Assembly (NCBI GenBank): GCA_937892115.1
Contig: CALAUI010000011.1
Location: forward strand, 46,471 to 110,470
Source of the DNA: an uncultured Clostridia bacterium
Lineage (GTDB): Bacteria; Bacillota; Clostridia; Oscillospirales; Acutalibacteraceae
Length of the DNA stretch: 64,000 nucleotides
Reading direction: 5' to 3'
A model generated the notes under the pieces. The model was not told where the DNA came from. It saw nothing but the letters and a program-made list of their open reading frames with translations, and did no database searches. The position numbers were made by a program, and so were the translations under genes. Shown in pieces: positions 1 through 8,731 of the stretch (its first letter is position 1; every line of letters starts with the position of its first letter).

Positions 1-312
1 GCAACCTATCAGACCACGATCTGCTCAAAGGCACAGAACGCAGAGTTTGACCTGAGCCAGAGAGAAGCAGGTACCTATATCATCGTTGTTAAGGCAGGTA
101 CAAACTATTCCGAAGGCGCTTATAACATCAAGTCACAGCAGGTTGAAAAGCCCCAGCCCAAGATGAGCTGGTGGGATAAGATTAAGTCACTTGACTGGAA
201 AGCATTCTGGAACGACAATTTCAAGCCCCTTATGGCAAATGTTGACTTCCTTAACACTATCGTAAGTCTTATCAAACTTTCAATCGGTTCAATCATCAAG
301 GCATTTGGTTAA
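1..312 (+). CDS. C-terminal 103 residues of an unidentified, probably secreted protein
   Basis: The reading frame is open from the first base of the window and stops at TAA 310-312, so only the C-terminus is present. The first ~50 residues look like the end of a beta-sandwich domain (AGTYIIVVKAGTNYSEGAYN), similar in style to pre-peptidase or cell-surface modules. They are followed by a Pro/Gln linker (EKPQPK) and a Trp-rich amphipathic tail (WWDKIKSLDWKAFW) ending in a hydrophobic stretch. Two secreted hydrolases in this window (16706-18229 and 43163-44761) also end in hydrophobic or amphipathic tails, so this may be a relative. A clear terminator follows at 329-367. Function is not recognisable from this fragment. 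Confidence 0.75.
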   Translation, partial: ATYQTTICSKAQNAEFDLSQREAGTYIIVVKAGTNYSEGAYNIKSQQVEKPQPKMSWWDKIKSLDWKAFWNDNFKPLMANVDFLNTIVSLIKLSIGSIIKAFG

Positions 313-328
313 GTTATAATAATTTTCG

Positions 329-367
329 ACCGTTTCGCCGACAGACCGTTGGTGAAACGGTTTTTTT
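329..367 (+). terminator. Rho-independent terminator
   Basis: A 10-bp stem pairs CCGTTTCGCC (330-339) with GGTGAAACGG (351-360), one pair being G-U, and is followed by a run of seven T. It ends the transcript of the partial gene at the left edge. Confidence 0.9.
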
Positions 368-380
368 ATGAGGTAACAAT

Positions 381-1592
381 ATGTTTGATAAAGATTTCAG
401 CCCCGTGCTTCGCTTTATGGTTATCAGCGACGTTCACGTAAAGGACGAGCATACGATAGAAAGAGACCGTATGGTGCAGGCGATAAAGACCGCATACCGT
501 TTGTCCGGGGAAAGTACATATAACAAACTGGATGCCTGCTACGTCGTAGGCGATTTTGCAGACAGAGGCACTTATACTCAGATGAAAGCGGTCAAAGATA
601 TCCTTGATGCAAACCTTAAGGAAGAAACGGTGTGGAATGTTTCCCTTGCTTCCCATGAATTTATGAACGACGGGCCCGAGGGTGCAAAACAGCGCCTTTC
701 CGAAATTTTCGGTCAGGAATGTAATACCCACCGAGTTATCAACGGCTTTCATTTTATTTCCGTCGGATGTACCGAAAGATGCCGTTTCGGTGATGATGAA
801 AAAGCATACGCATGGAATGCTCTTAAAGAAGCGGCGGCGGATTCTCCCGAAAAACCCGTCTTCTTTTTCCAGCACCCCCATATTCAGGATACTGTTTACG
901 GCAGTATTGCCTGGGGTGAGGATGAGCTTACTCCCATTCTCTGCAACTTCCCTCAGGTAATAGATTTTTCCGGCCATTCACACGCACCGATCAATGATCC
1001 CAGGTCAATTCATCAGCGCCACTTCACCTGTCTCGGTACGGGAACGCTCAGCTACTTTGAGCTTGACGATTTTGATAAGTATTACAGTACTTTTCCTCCT
1101 CATAAAGAAATCGCTTCACAGATGCTTATCGTTGAAGCGGATAAGGATAACAGAGTCCGCGTATATCCCTATGACCTGATTACGGATAATTTCTTCCCAT
1201 ATACCTGGAAGATTGACAGACCCTGGGACGTTGATTCCTTCATCTATACCGATGCAAGATTTAAGACCACCGACGCACCTTATTTCGCCGAAAACTCTGC
1301 TGTTGAAATTATTGACAAAAAGGCGGACGGTTTTACGGTAAAATTCCGGCAGGCAATACCCGTCGGAGATGAATATGTCTGCGGATATAACGTGTATGTA
1401 AAGGATATGAAGGGGCACGTTATCAGAAATAAGAATATGTGGAGCGATTACTATTTTTACGATATGCCGGAATTCCTTACCGTTGATTTTGACGGTCTTG
1501 AAGCGGGGGAATACGTTGCGGAGGTTTATGCGGATTCCTTCTGGGATACACGCAGTGCGGTTCCTCTTAAAAGTAATCCCGTTATTATCTGA
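381..1592 (+). CDS. Calcineurin-like metallophosphoesterase, cytoplasmic
   Basis: A 403-residue protein of the calcineurin-like metallophosphoesterase superfamily. The dinuclear-metal motifs are visible in order: DVH near residue 17, GDFADRG near 58, a degenerate GNH(D/E) motif (LASHEF), a metal-binding HPH, and GHSH near 197. The catalytic domain occupies roughly residues 1-260; about 140 C-terminal residues look like a beta-rich accessory domain. No signal peptide or membrane segment is seen. GAGG lies upstream of ATG 381. It is one of three metallophosphoesterases here (see 19665 and 40631). The replacement of GNHD by ASHE is unusual for the family. The substrate cannot be told from sequence. 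Confidence 0.85.
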   Translation: MFDKDFSPVLRFMVISDVHVKDEHTIERDRMVQAIKTAYRLSGESTYNKLDACYVVGDFADRGTYTQMKAVKDILDANLKEETVWNVSLASHEFMNDGPEGAKQRLSEIFGQECNTHRVINGFHFISVGCTERCRFGDDEKAYAWNALKEAAADSPEKPVFFFQHPHIQDTVYGSIAWGEDELTPILCNFPQVIDFSGHSHAPINDPRSIHQRHFTCLGTGTLSYFELDDFDKYYSTFPPHKEIASQMLIVEADKDNRVRVYPYDLITDNFFPYTWKIDRPWDVDSFIYTDARFKTTDAPYFAENSAVEIIDKKADGFTVKFRQAIPVGDEYVCGYNVYVKDMKGHVIRNKNMWSDYYFYDMPEFLTVDFDGLEAGEYVAEVYADSFWDTRSAVPLKSNPVII

Positions 1593-1610
1593 AAAATTCC
1601 CTTTTTTTCC

Positions 1611-1639
1611 TTGCATAAATCGCTATTATAATGTAAAAT
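1611..1639 (+). promoter_or_regulatory. SigA-type promoter for pgi
   Basis: -35 TTGCAT (1611-1616), 17-bp spacer, -10 TAAAAT (1634-1639). A TATAAT also lies at 1627-1632 but has no well-spaced -35. Confidence 0.6.
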
Positions 1640-1672
1640 GAATTAGATTATATTTCCCGGAGATGGTATATT

Positions 1673-3010
1673 ATGCCCATTAGTGTTAATTTTAATTATG
1701 CAGGCGAATTTGCTCAGGAGAGTAAGCTTGCCGCAATGCAGCCCGAAATCACCGAGGCGTGCAAAAAACTAAGAGAGGGTACGGGCGCAGGCAGCGATTA
1801 TCTCGGCTGGCTTGATTTACCCGTAAACTATGACAAAGAAGAATTTGCAAGGATCAAGCTCAGCGCGGAAAAGATCAAGAAGGATTCCCAGGTCCTCGTC
1901 GTGCTTGGTATCGGCGGCTCATATCTCGGTGCAAGAGCTGCCATTGAATTCTGTAAATCAAATAACTATAACCTTGTCGCTAAGGATACCCCCGATATCT
2001 ATTTCGGCGGTAACACCCTCAGCTCATCCGCTCTTTCCGAGCTTATCAAGCTTGTTGAAGGCAAGGATTTCTCAATCAACGTAATTTCCAAGTCCGGTAC
2101 TACTACCGAGACGGCAGTTGCTTTCCGTATCTTCAAGGAAATCATTGAAAAGAAATACGGCAAGGAAGAAGCCGCAAAGAGAATTTACGTTACCACCGAT
2201 AAAAAGAGAGGCGCGCTCAAAGCTCTTGCGGATGCAGAAGGATATGAGACCTTTGTAGTTCCCGATGACGTAGGCGGCAGATATTCCGTTCTTACCGCAG
2301 TGGGTCTTCTTCCCATCGCGGTTGCAGGCATTGATATTGATGCTCTTATGAAGGGTGCCGCAGATGCAAGAGTCAAATATGCGTCTGATGACGTTCTCAG
2401 TAATGATTGCTGTAAGTATGCCGCTCTGCGCAACCTTCTTTACAGAGGCGGAAAGCAGATTGAACTTATGGTTTCATACGAGCCCTCAATGACTATGTGG
2501 AACGAGTGGTTCAAGCAGCTCTTCGGTGAGAGCGAAGGCAAGGACGGAAAGGGACTTTATCCCTCGTCTGTTGTTTTCTCAACAGACCTTCACTCCATGG
2601 GTCAGTATATCCAGCAGGGCGTCAGATGTATGTTTGAGACCGTTCTCTGGGTAAAGAATCCCACAGAAGACGTTACGGTCGGTTACGATGACGTAAACGG
2701 CGACGGCCTTAATTTCCTTGCCGGAAAGACCATGCACTACGTCAATAACAGAGCTCTCCAGGGTACTATCCTCGCTCATACGGACGGAAACGTTCCCAAC
2801 ATTCTCGTTGAAATTGACAAAATGGATGAGTACAACCTCGGTGAAATGATTTACTTCTTTGAGCTTGCCTGCGGTATCAGCGGTTACACTCTCGGCATCA
2901 ATCCCTTTGATCAGCCCGGTGTTGAAAGCTATAAGAAGAATATGTTTGCTCTTCTCGGCAAGCCCGGTTACGAGGATGCCAAGGGTGAGCTTGAAGCAAG
3001 ACTTAAATAA
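1673..3010 (+). CDS. pgi: Glucose-6-phosphate isomerase
   Basis: This 445-residue protein interconverts glucose-6-phosphate and fructose-6-phosphate in glycolysis. The length fits the short bacterial/Bacillus-type enzyme. Recognisable segments are the SIS-type phosphate-binding part (VLGIGGSYLGARAA near residue 80, VISKSGTTTETA near 140), the DDVGGRYSVLTAVGLLP block, and GESEGKDGKGLYPSS near 290. GGAG stands about 10 bases before ATG 1673. It has its own promoter at 1611. A P-loop protein gene begins 28 bases downstream with its own ribosome site and no terminator between, so the two may be co-transcribed. Confidence 0.97.
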   Translation: MPISVNFNYAGEFAQESKLAAMQPEITEACKKLREGTGAGSDYLGWLDLPVNYDKEEFARIKLSAEKIKKDSQVLVVLGIGGSYLGARAAIEFCKSNNYNLVAKDTPDIYFGGNTLSSSALSELIKLVEGKDFSINVISKSGTTTETAVAFRIFKEIIEKKYGKEEAAKRIYVTTDKKRGALKALADAEGYETFVVPDDVGGRYSVLTAVGLLPIAVAGIDIDALMKGAADARVKYASDDVLSNDCCKYAALRNLLYRGGKQIELMVSYEPSMTMWNEWFKQLFGESEGKDGKGLYPSSVVFSTDLHSMGQYIQQGVRCMFETVLWVKNPTEDVTVGYDDVNGDGLNFLAGKTMHYVNNRALQGTILAHTDGNVPNILVEIDKMDEYNLGEMIYFFELACGISGYTLGINPFDQPGVESYKKNMFALLGKPGYEDAKGELEARLK

Positions 3011-3038
3011 CCTGTAAATACAGTTGGAGGAATTTTCT

Positions 3039-3455
3039 ATGGTTAAAATTATTATCGGCAACAAAGGTTCAGGCAAGACCAAGAGACTCATTACTCTTGT
3101 AAACGAAGCTGTTGCAAATTCAAAGGGCAATGTTGTCTGCGTTGAGAAGGAACGCCTTCTCACCTATGATATTGATTATCATGCAAGACTTGTTGAGACC
3201 GACCATTACGGAGTTGTCGGTTATGACGCATTCTACGGTTTCCTCAGCGGTATCGTAGCAGGTGACCACGATATTACGGATGTGCTTGTTGATGCTACTC
3301 TTAAAATCGGCGGCAAGAATTTTGAAGAACTTACCGCGTTCATCAAGAGAGTGGCAGCACTCAGCAGACTTATTGAAAAAGATTTCGTATTCACGATTTC
3401 CGCTGACGAAGCAGAATTACCTGCTGAAATCTTCAATTATTGCGAAAAAATCTGA
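3039..3455 (+). CDS. Small P-loop NTPase of unknown role
   Basis: A 138-residue protein beginning MVKIIIGNKGSGKT, where GNKGSGKT is a Walker A motif at the extreme N-terminus. A plausible Walker B is DVLVDATLKI near residue 80. The start is ATG 3039 because a perfect TTGGAGG ribosome site (3024-3030) lies 8 bases before it; an upstream in-frame TTG would overlap that site. It follows pgi closely. It is too short to carry a full helicase or transport ATPase fold. Small proteins of this type are common hypothetical genes in Clostridia; I do not recognise a function. Confidence 0.75.
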   Translation: MVKIIIGNKGSGKTKRLITLVNEAVANSKGNVVCVEKERLLTYDIDYHARLVETDHYGVVGYDAFYGFLSGIVAGDHDITDVLVDATLKIGGKNFEELTAFIKRVAALSRLIEKDFVFTISADEAELPAEIFNYCEKI

Positions 3456-3473
3456 AATATTTGTAAATAATTA

Positions 3474-3502
3474 TTGACAAAATAATCATCAGAATATATA
3501 AT
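3474..3502 (+). promoter_or_regulatory. Consensus SigA promoter for yceD-rpmF
   Basis: -35 TTGACA (3474-3479), exactly 17 bp, -10 TATAAT (3497-3502). It is a perfect-consensus promoter, 28 bases before the yceD start, as expected for a strongly expressed ribosome-related operon. Confidence 0.92.
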
Positions 3503-3530
3503 ACTCTCTGCATGATTTTAGGTAATTGTT

Positions 3531-4025
3531 ATGATTCTTGAGTTAGAGCCGATTTTCAATATTGAAGGTCTGACAAGTGAATTTGACTATGAGATTGATT
3601 TATCCGGGGAAGAAGTAGGCGGTGCTAAGCCGTTCACGACGCCCGTGAGGGTAAAGGGTAAGGTCGGCAACAAAGCCGGTATCGTTGAGCTTGATGCAGT
3701 TGCATCATTCGTGCTTGACGTTTGCTGTGACAGATGCGCCGAGCCCCTTGATTATCCCGTTGAGGTTGATATAAATCATACTCTGGTTACAAGCTTGAAT
3801 GACGAAGATAACGACGAGCTTCTGCTTGTCAACGAGCTTCGCTTCAATCTTGATGAGCTTGTTACGGATGACATTTTCCTTGATTTCCCGTCACGCTTTC
3901 TTTGTGACGATGACTGTAAGGGGCTTTGTCAGAAGTGCGGCAAGAATCTTAACGAAGGCCCTTGTGACTGTAAAAAGGATATTGACCCCCGTTTGGCGGC
4001 CCTTGCACAGTTGCTCGAGGATTGA
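3531..4025 (+). CDS. yceD: YceD/DUF177 family protein, upstream partner of rpmF
   Basis: A 164-residue DUF177 (YceD) protein. The family is almost always encoded just before ribosomal protein L32 and is linked to 23S rRNA accumulation. The typical cysteine pattern is present: CCDRC near residue 64, and a C-terminal CDDDCKGLCQKCG...CDC cluster near 125-150 that could bind zinc. The fold begins with the usual acidic N-terminal half (SEFDYEIDLSGEEVGG). rpmF starts 39 bases downstream, and the two share the consensus promoter at 3474 and the terminator at 4254. Confidence 0.9.
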   Translation: MILELEPIFNIEGLTSEFDYEIDLSGEEVGGAKPFTTPVRVKGKVGNKAGIVELDAVASFVLDVCCDRCAEPLDYPVEVDINHTLVTSLNDEDNDELLLVNELRFNLDELVTDDIFLDFPSRFLCDDDCKGLCQKCGKNLNEGPCDCKKDIDPRLAALAQLLED

Positions 4026-4064
4026 TTAGTATTTTTAAGCCCGTATAAGGAGGTGCTTTTTAGT

Positions 4065-4250
4065 ATGGCAGTACCTGCAAGAAGAGTTTCCAAGGCAAGA
4101 AGAGATAAGAGACGCTCAAATGTATGGAAGATGACAGCTCCCCAGCTTGAGAAGTGCGCAAACTGCGGTGAGTACAAGAGAGCTCACAGACTCTGCCCTG
4201 AATGTGGTTATTATAACGGCAAACAGGTAGTAGTTAAGGAAGCAGAATAA
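4065..4250 (+). CDS. rpmF: Large-subunit ribosomal protein bL32
   Basis: This 61-residue protein begins MAVPARRVSKARRDKRRS, the hallmark of bL32. It carries a four-cysteine zinc ribbon (CANCGEYKRAHRLCPECGYY), so it is the zinc-binding (C+) form. ATG 4065 is chosen because AAGGAGG (4047-4053) stands 11 bases upstream; an in-frame GTG overlaps that ribosome site. It is the last gene of the yceD-rpmF operon and is followed at once by a strong terminator. Confidence 0.97.
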   Translation: MAVPARRVSKARRDKRRSNVWKMTAPQLEKCANCGEYKRAHRLCPECGYYNGKQVVVKEAE

Positions 4251-4253
4251 AAC

Positions 4254-4277
4254 AGGCAGGGCATACCCTGCCTTTTT
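4254..4277 (+). terminator. Rho-independent terminator after rpmF
   Basis: Perfect 8-bp stem AGGCAGGG/CCCTGCCT with a 4-base loop, followed by five T. Confidence 0.9.
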
Positions 4278-4288
4278 ATCTTTACAAT

Positions 4289-4515
4289 GCGAAGACCGGG
4301 AAAGTAGATTATCCGTCATACTCCAGAGAGGTCCCGATGCTGAGAAGGGACTGTATGCGCTTAATTGAATGTTCGCCCGTGAGCAGCAGCGGTGAATAGT
4401 TTAGTCGCTGACGTCGGTCACGTTATAACCGAGAGAGCCCGTTTACGGGAACGCAGGGTGGTACCGCGGATATTATTCGTCCCTCATTGTCTTTGACAGT
4501 GAGGGCTTATTTTTT
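4289..4515 (+). promoter_or_regulatory. T-box leader of pheST (phenylalanine tRNA-sensing)
   Basis: The region has the parts of a T-box riboswitch in order: an AGTA specifier-loop element (AAAGTAGA), the apical AGAGAGG and GCTGAGA motifs near 4325-4345, a GAATG-TTC-GCCCGTGAGC segment placing a TTC (Phe) specifier codon at 4372-4374, the canonical AGGGTGGTACCGCG T-box (4455-4468), and a terminator whose 11-bp arms are 4481-4491 and 4495-4505 followed by CTTATTTTTT. Uncharged tRNA-Phe should stabilise the antiterminator and allow pheST transcription. The 5' end is not determined; a weak TACAAT lies at 4283. Confidence 0.93.
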
Positions 4516-4531
4516 GAAAGGATTGATAGCT

Positions 4532-5614
4532 ATGTTTGAAAAACCCGATGAACTTAAAAAGTTGTTTGCGGAAAAAGTTGCCAAGGCAACCGCAACTTCC
4601 GATATTGAACAGCTCAGGATTGAATTCCTCGGCAAAAAGGGCTCTGTTCAGGCGCTTATGCAGGAACTGAGAAATGTACCTAACGAGAGCAAAAAAGAAG
4701 CAGGACAGAAAATTAACGAAGCAAAACAGTATATTGAAAACGCAATCACCGAAAAGATTGCCGAGCTGAAAAAATTTGAGGAGCAGAAGCTTATTGAAGC
4801 TACCGAAAGCTACGATGAGTCCATGCCTGTTTCCGTTGACTACGGCTCATATCATCCCATTACCCTTGTTCGCCGTGAGGTTGAGCAGATTTTCCTTTCA
4901 ATGGGCTTTTCCGTTGAGGATTATTCCGAAATCACCGACGACTATAACTGCTTTGAGGCGCTGAATATTCCCAAGCATCACCCCGCAAGAGATATGCAGG
5001 ATACCTATTATCTTTCATCAAATCAGCTTCTCAAGACACATACCTCCGCCGCACAGAATACAATTCTCAGAAAGTATAAATCCAATCTTGAAAACGGTAA
5101 TCCCATCCGTGCCATTTTCCCGGGCAGATGCTTCAGAAATGAGAAGATAGATGCGTGCCACGAAAACACTTTCTTCCAGATGGAAGGAATCATGGTTGAT
5201 GAAAATATCTCGATTTCAAACCTTATCTATTTTATGAAAACCATGCTTTCCGAGGTCTTCCAGAAAGATATTACCGTAAGACTTCGTCCCGGTTTCTTCC
5301 CCTTCGTTGAACCCGGCTTTGAGCTTGATATTCAGTGTCTTATCTGCGGCGGTGACGGCTGCCCCTCATGTAAGGACAGCGGCTGGCTTGAGCTTTGCCC
5401 CTGCGGTATGATTCATCCCAACGTACTTACCGCTGCCGGCATTGATCCCGAAAAATATACCGGCTTCGCATTCGGTCTGGGTATGACAAGACTCGCAATG
5501 ATGAGATACGGAGTGAAGGATATCCGCGTATTCAACAGCGGTAACCTTAAATCACTTTCTCAGTTCACGGAAAAATCATTTACAAACCCCGCAAATGAGA
5601 GCAAGGAGGCGTAA
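4532..5614 (+). CDS. pheS: Phenylalanine--tRNA ligase alpha subunit
   Basis: This 360-residue catalytic subunit of the alpha2-beta2 enzyme charges tRNA-Phe. The N-terminal ~85 residues form the tRNA-binding coiled coil. Class II motif 2 is FRNEKIDACHENTFFQMEG, and motif 3 contains GFAFGLGMTRLAMM. The cysteine-rich insert (CLICGGDGCPSC...CPCG) is typical of clostridial PheS. ATG 4532 is chosen because GAAAGGA lies 10 bases before it and the extra upstream residues fall inside the leader terminator. It is controlled by the Phe T-box and followed by pheT after 5 bases. Confidence 0.97.
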   Translation: MFEKPDELKKLFAEKVAKATATSDIEQLRIEFLGKKGSVQALMQELRNVPNESKKEAGQKINEAKQYIENAITEKIAELKKFEEQKLIEATESYDESMPVSVDYGSYHPITLVRREVEQIFLSMGFSVEDYSEITDDYNCFEALNIPKHHPARDMQDTYYLSSNQLLKTHTSAAQNTILRKYKSNLENGNPIRAIFPGRCFRNEKIDACHENTFFQMEGIMVDENISISNLIYFMKTMLSEVFQKDITVRLRPGFFPFVEPGFELDIQCLICGGDGCPSCKDSGWLELCPCGMIHPNVLTAAGIDPEKYTGFAFGLGMTRLAMMRYGVKDIRVFNSGNLKSLSQFTEKSFTNPANESKEA

Positions 5615-5619
5615 TCAGA

Positions 5620-7983
5620 ATGTTTGTATCAATTAACTGGATAAAAGATTATGTTGACCTTGAGGGCCTTGACATCAAAAAGCTCATCAATCAGTTCACC
5701 CTTGCTACCGCTGAGGTTGAGGATATCTATGTAAAGGGTGAAGACGTTCAGAACGTATTTATCGGTGAAATCGTTTCGGTTGAAAACCATCCCGATTCAA
5801 AGAAGCTTCATCTTCTGAAGGTTGATATCGGTACAAAGCAGGTCAATATCGTCTGCGGCGCACCCAACGTAAGACTCGGTATGAAGACTGCCGTTGCGGT
5901 AGCTCCCGCAAAGGTTCCCGCAGGTGAAATCGGTATTACTAAAATTGCCGGTTACGATTCAGAGGGTATGTGCTGCTCCGCAAAGGAACTCGGTATCAGT
6001 GACGACCACAGCGGTATCATTGACCTTAAGACAGATGCCGCCAACGGCACCGATATCAAGGATGTTTATCCCATTGACGATATCATCTTTGAGGTAGATA
6101 ATAAATCCCTTACAAACCGTCCTGACCTCTGGGGTCACTACGGTATTGCGAGAGAATTCGCCGCACTTACCGGCAGAGAGCTCAAACCCCTTAAGCTCGG
6201 CGACATTTCCTATGACGGTGACTATCAGGTTCCCGTAACCGTAGGCAGAGAAGACCTCGTTTACAGATATTCAGCTCTTAAGATGGACAATATCACCGTA
6301 AACGAAAGTCCCCTTGAAATGCAGATAAGACTTTTCTACTGCGGTATGAGAGGCATCAACCTTCTTGCAGACGTAACAAACTACATTATGCTTGAAATCG
6401 GTCAGCCCACTCATGCTTTCAATGCAAATTCCATTGATAATATCGTTATCACAACTCCGAAGAAAAAAATGAAGTTCACTACTCTTGACGGCGTCGAGAG
6501 AGATATAGACGAAGATACCCTTATGATTTGCAACGGTGAAACTCCCGTTGCCATTGCAGGTATCATGGGCGGTCTTGACAGCGAAATCGTTGAGGATACC
6601 GGCTCGGTCGTACTTGAAAGTGCCTGCTTTGACGGCGTAAGCGTGCGTAAATCCTCATCAAGACTCGGTCACAGAACAGATGCATCCGCAAGATACGAAA
6701 AGATGCTTGATCCCGAGCTTACCATGGATGCGGTCGGCAGATTTGTTGAAATCGTAAAGTCCGTTGATCCCGGTGCAAAGGTAGCTTCAAAGCTCAACGA
6801 TCAGTACACAAAGAAATATCCTCAGATTCAGCTTTCATTCAACAAGCAGTATGTTGACAGATATACGGGTATTGACATCAGCGATGAGAGAATTATCAAG
6901 ACTCTTTCTTCTCTCGGCTTCGGCGTGAATTACAATGACGGTGAATTTATCGTTGACGTTCCCTCATGGAGAGCAACAAAGGACGTTACCATCAAAGCCG
7001 ATATCATTGAGGAAATTACGAGAATATACGGCTACGATAACTTTATGATTACCACTACCAAGATGCCTCTTAAGCCCGTTCCCAATGATTACAGCCGTCT
7101 TGAGGACGAAGAGGTAAAGGATATTCTTGTAAAGAAGTATGCTCTTCACGAGGTCAACTCCTATATCTGGTGTGACGGCAGAAAGTATAAGAAGCTCGGT
7201 ATTGATGTTGAAGATAACGTCAAGGTGCTCAATATTGAAAATTCCGAAAACGGCGTTCTGCGTAATTCCATGATGCCCACACTTCTTGTAATGGCAAGTG
7301 AGAATAAGGATTTCAGCGACAGCTACGGTCTGTTTGAAATCGGCAGAGTAGTTGAGGGCACTAAAGAAAACGGATATGCAAACGAGAGAAAGCATCTCGG
7401 CTTCGTTCTCTTCAATAAGAACGGTGATGAAAAGAAGCTTTATTTCAAGGCACTTGAAATCATCAACTGCATAGTAAATGAAATCAAGCAGGTAAATCCG
7501 GTTTATAAGAAAGCGGTTGAGGTCAAAGCATGGCAGCATCCCAAGAATACTTCAATCATTTCTGTTGACGGTGTTGAATTCGGTAAAATCTGCACGCTTC
7601 ATCCCTCAAACAGGACGAAGTTTGATAAGACCGGTGCAGTAGTTGCCGTTGAATTTGATATGGACAGCTTCAATACCGTAGGTGCAAGACCCATCGCGTT
7701 CAAAGAGGCCAGCGAAATGCAGTCAATCTACTATGATCTTTCACTTGTTCTCGGTAATGACGTCAGATTTGAAGAGCTTGAAAATTGCTGGAAAAAGGAA
7801 AATATTGCCGAGCTTGAAAGCGTAAAGGTAATTGATACCTTTGAACGTCTCGGTATCAGAAGCATCACCATCCGCTTCAATTTCGTTGCTATGGACAGAA
7901 CTCTTGAAATGGAAGAAGTTCAGAAGAATATTGATGCTATCCTTGCAAATCTTTCCGCAATCGGTGTGGCTCTCAGAGCATAA
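5620..7983 (+). CDS. pheT: Phenylalanine--tRNA ligase beta subunit
   Basis: A 787-residue beta subunit of usual length. The order of domains is as expected: tRNA-binding OB-fold EMAP-like domain (about 40-150, with NVFIGEIVSVENHPDSKKLHLLKV as separate short blocks), B3/B4 editing domain (about 210-390, ending ARYEKMLDPELTMDA), B5 domain (about 405-475), catalytic-like core, and C-terminal ferredoxin-fold anticodon-binding domain (about 690-787). AAGGAGG stands before ATG 5620. It is co-transcribed with pheS under the T-box. No terminator is evident; a new promoter starts immediately after. Confidence 0.97.
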   Translation: MFVSINWIKDYVDLEGLDIKKLINQFTLATAEVEDIYVKGEDVQNVFIGEIVSVENHPDSKKLHLLKVDIGTKQVNIVCGAPNVRLGMKTAVAVAPAKVPAGEIGITKIAGYDSEGMCCSAKELGISDDHSGIIDLKTDAANGTDIKDVYPIDDIIFEVDNKSLTNRPDLWGHYGIAREFAALTGRELKPLKLGDISYDGDYQVPVTVGREDLVYRYSALKMDNITVNESPLEMQIRLFYCGMRGINLLADVTNYIMLEIGQPTHAFNANSIDNIVITTPKKKMKFTTLDGVERDIDEDTLMICNGETPVAIAGIMGGLDSEIVEDTGSVVLESACFDGVSVRKSSSRLGHRTDASARYEKMLDPELTMDAVGRFVEIVKSVDPGAKVASKLNDQYTKKYPQIQLSFNKQYVDRYTGIDISDERIIKTLSSLGFGVNYNDGEFIVDVPSWRATKDVTIKADIIEEITRIYGYDNFMITTTKMPLKPVPNDYSRLEDEEVKDILVKKYALHEVNSYIWCDGRKYKKLGIDVEDNVKVLNIENSENGVLRNSMMPTLLVMASENKDFSDSYGLFEIGRVVEGTKENGYANERKHLGFVLFNKNGDEKKLYFKALEIINCIVNEIKQVNPVYKKAVEVKAWQHPKNTSIISVDGVEFGKICTLHPSNRTKFDKTGAVVAVEFDMDSFNTVGARPIAFKEASEMQSIYYDLSLVLGNDVRFEELENCWKKENIAELESVKVIDTFERLGIRSITIRFNFVAMDRTLEMEEVQKNIDAILANLSAIGVALRA

Positions 7984-7998
7984 ATTTCCAAAAAAGTA

Positions 7999-8027
7999 TT
8001 GTATTATTCGGCAATCTGGGTTATAAT
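7999..8027 (+). promoter_or_regulatory. SigA promoter for ireB
   Basis: -35 TTGTAT (7999-8004), 17 bp, -10 TATAAT (8022-8027). Confidence 0.85.
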
Positions 8028-8061
8028 TAGCGGGTAATGATTGATAACGGAGGCGACTGAA

Positions 8062-8310
8062 TTGACAGATAAGACAATTAAATTTTCAATCAAAGATGAA
8101 AACGAAAACGAAATGAAAAGAACTCTTCAGACAGTGTATGAGGCACTTAATGAGAAGGGCTACAATTCAATCAGTCAGATAGTCGGCTACATTCTTTCAG
8201 AGGATCCCACCTATATTACAACCCACAATAATGCACGCAGTCTTGTCAGAAAGCTTGACAGAGATGAGTTGCTTCAGGCGATGGTAAAGACCTATCTGGG
8301 CATTAAATAA
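8062..8310 (+). CDS. ireB: IreB family regulatory phosphoprotein (DUF965/YrzL)
   Basis: An 82-residue protein highly similar in pattern to IreB/YrzL: N-terminal Thr-rich start (TDKTIKF), then QTVYEALNEKGYNSISQIVGY as two adjoining blocks, LSEDPTYITTHNNAR, and a closing LGIK. In enterococci IreB is a small phosphoprotein target of the PASTA kinase IreK in cell-wall stress signalling. The start is read as TTG 8062, which has CGGAGG 8 bases upstream; the alternative TTG 8041 lacks a ribosome site. It is followed 18 bases later by a second small gene in the same transcript. Confidence 0.9.
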   Translation: MTDKTIKFSIKDENENEMKRTLQTVYEALNEKGYNSISQIVGYILSEDPTYITTHNNARSLVRKLDRDELLQAMVKTYLGIK

Positions 8311-8328
8311 TTGCCGGAGGAGTAAAAA

Positions 8329-8622
8329 ATGGCAGATAATATCTTAATGTATAAGGGTAAGCCGCTTGTAAGAAACGGTAATACCATTTATTACGGCTAT
8401 ATGGACCAGCCCTACGTTGCTATTATGCAGATTAAATCCTTCAGAGAGCTTCAGGGCGAGCAGGTCGCAGACAAGGTTATGGTTCAGCTTTACAGGACCG
8501 ATCCCGCGGTCACAAGATTAAAGGATAAGATTGTAAAGAGTGCTGAGCGCAAGGGTCTTTACAGTGCCCTTGATATAGGCAGCATCTGGCTTGAGAGAGA
8601 GCTCAGGGCGACCAATTCATAA
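8329..8622 (+). CDS. Small conserved protein of unknown function
   Basis: A 97-residue protein starting MADNILMYKGKPLVRNGNTI, with GGAGGAG before ATG 8329. It has no membrane segment, no cysteines and no recognisable motif. The N-terminal half appears beta-rich (YKGKPLVRNG, TIYYGYMDQPYVAI) and the C-terminal half helical (TDPAVTRLKDKIVKSAERKG). It is co-transcribed with ireB and ends at a strong terminator. The ireB neighbourhood suggests a housekeeping or stress role, but this is only context. Confidence 0.75.
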   Translation: MADNILMYKGKPLVRNGNTIYYGYMDQPYVAIMQIKSFRELQGEQVADKVMVQLYRTDPAVTRLKDKIVKSAERKGLYSALDIGSIWLERELRATNS

Positions 8623-8628
8623 AAATTT

Positions 8629-8657
8629 CGGCGTTGGTTATCCAACGCCGTATTTTT
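8629..8657 (+). terminator. Rho-independent terminator after the ireB operon
   Basis: Perfect 9-bp stem CGGCGTTGG/CCAACGCCG with a TTAT loop and a T-rich tail (TATTTTTAT). Confidence 0.9.
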
Positions 8658-8672
8658 ATGTTAAATATCATG

Positions 8673-8701
8673 TTGATAATTGTATATTTTTGTTTTATAA
8701 T
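8673..8701 (+). promoter_or_regulatory. SigA promoter for the secreted hydrolase gene
   Basis: -35 TTGATA (8673-8678), 17 bp, -10 TATAAT (8696-8701). Confidence 0.88.
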
Positions 8702-8731
8702 AATCATATAATTTTCGGAAGGAGATTAAAT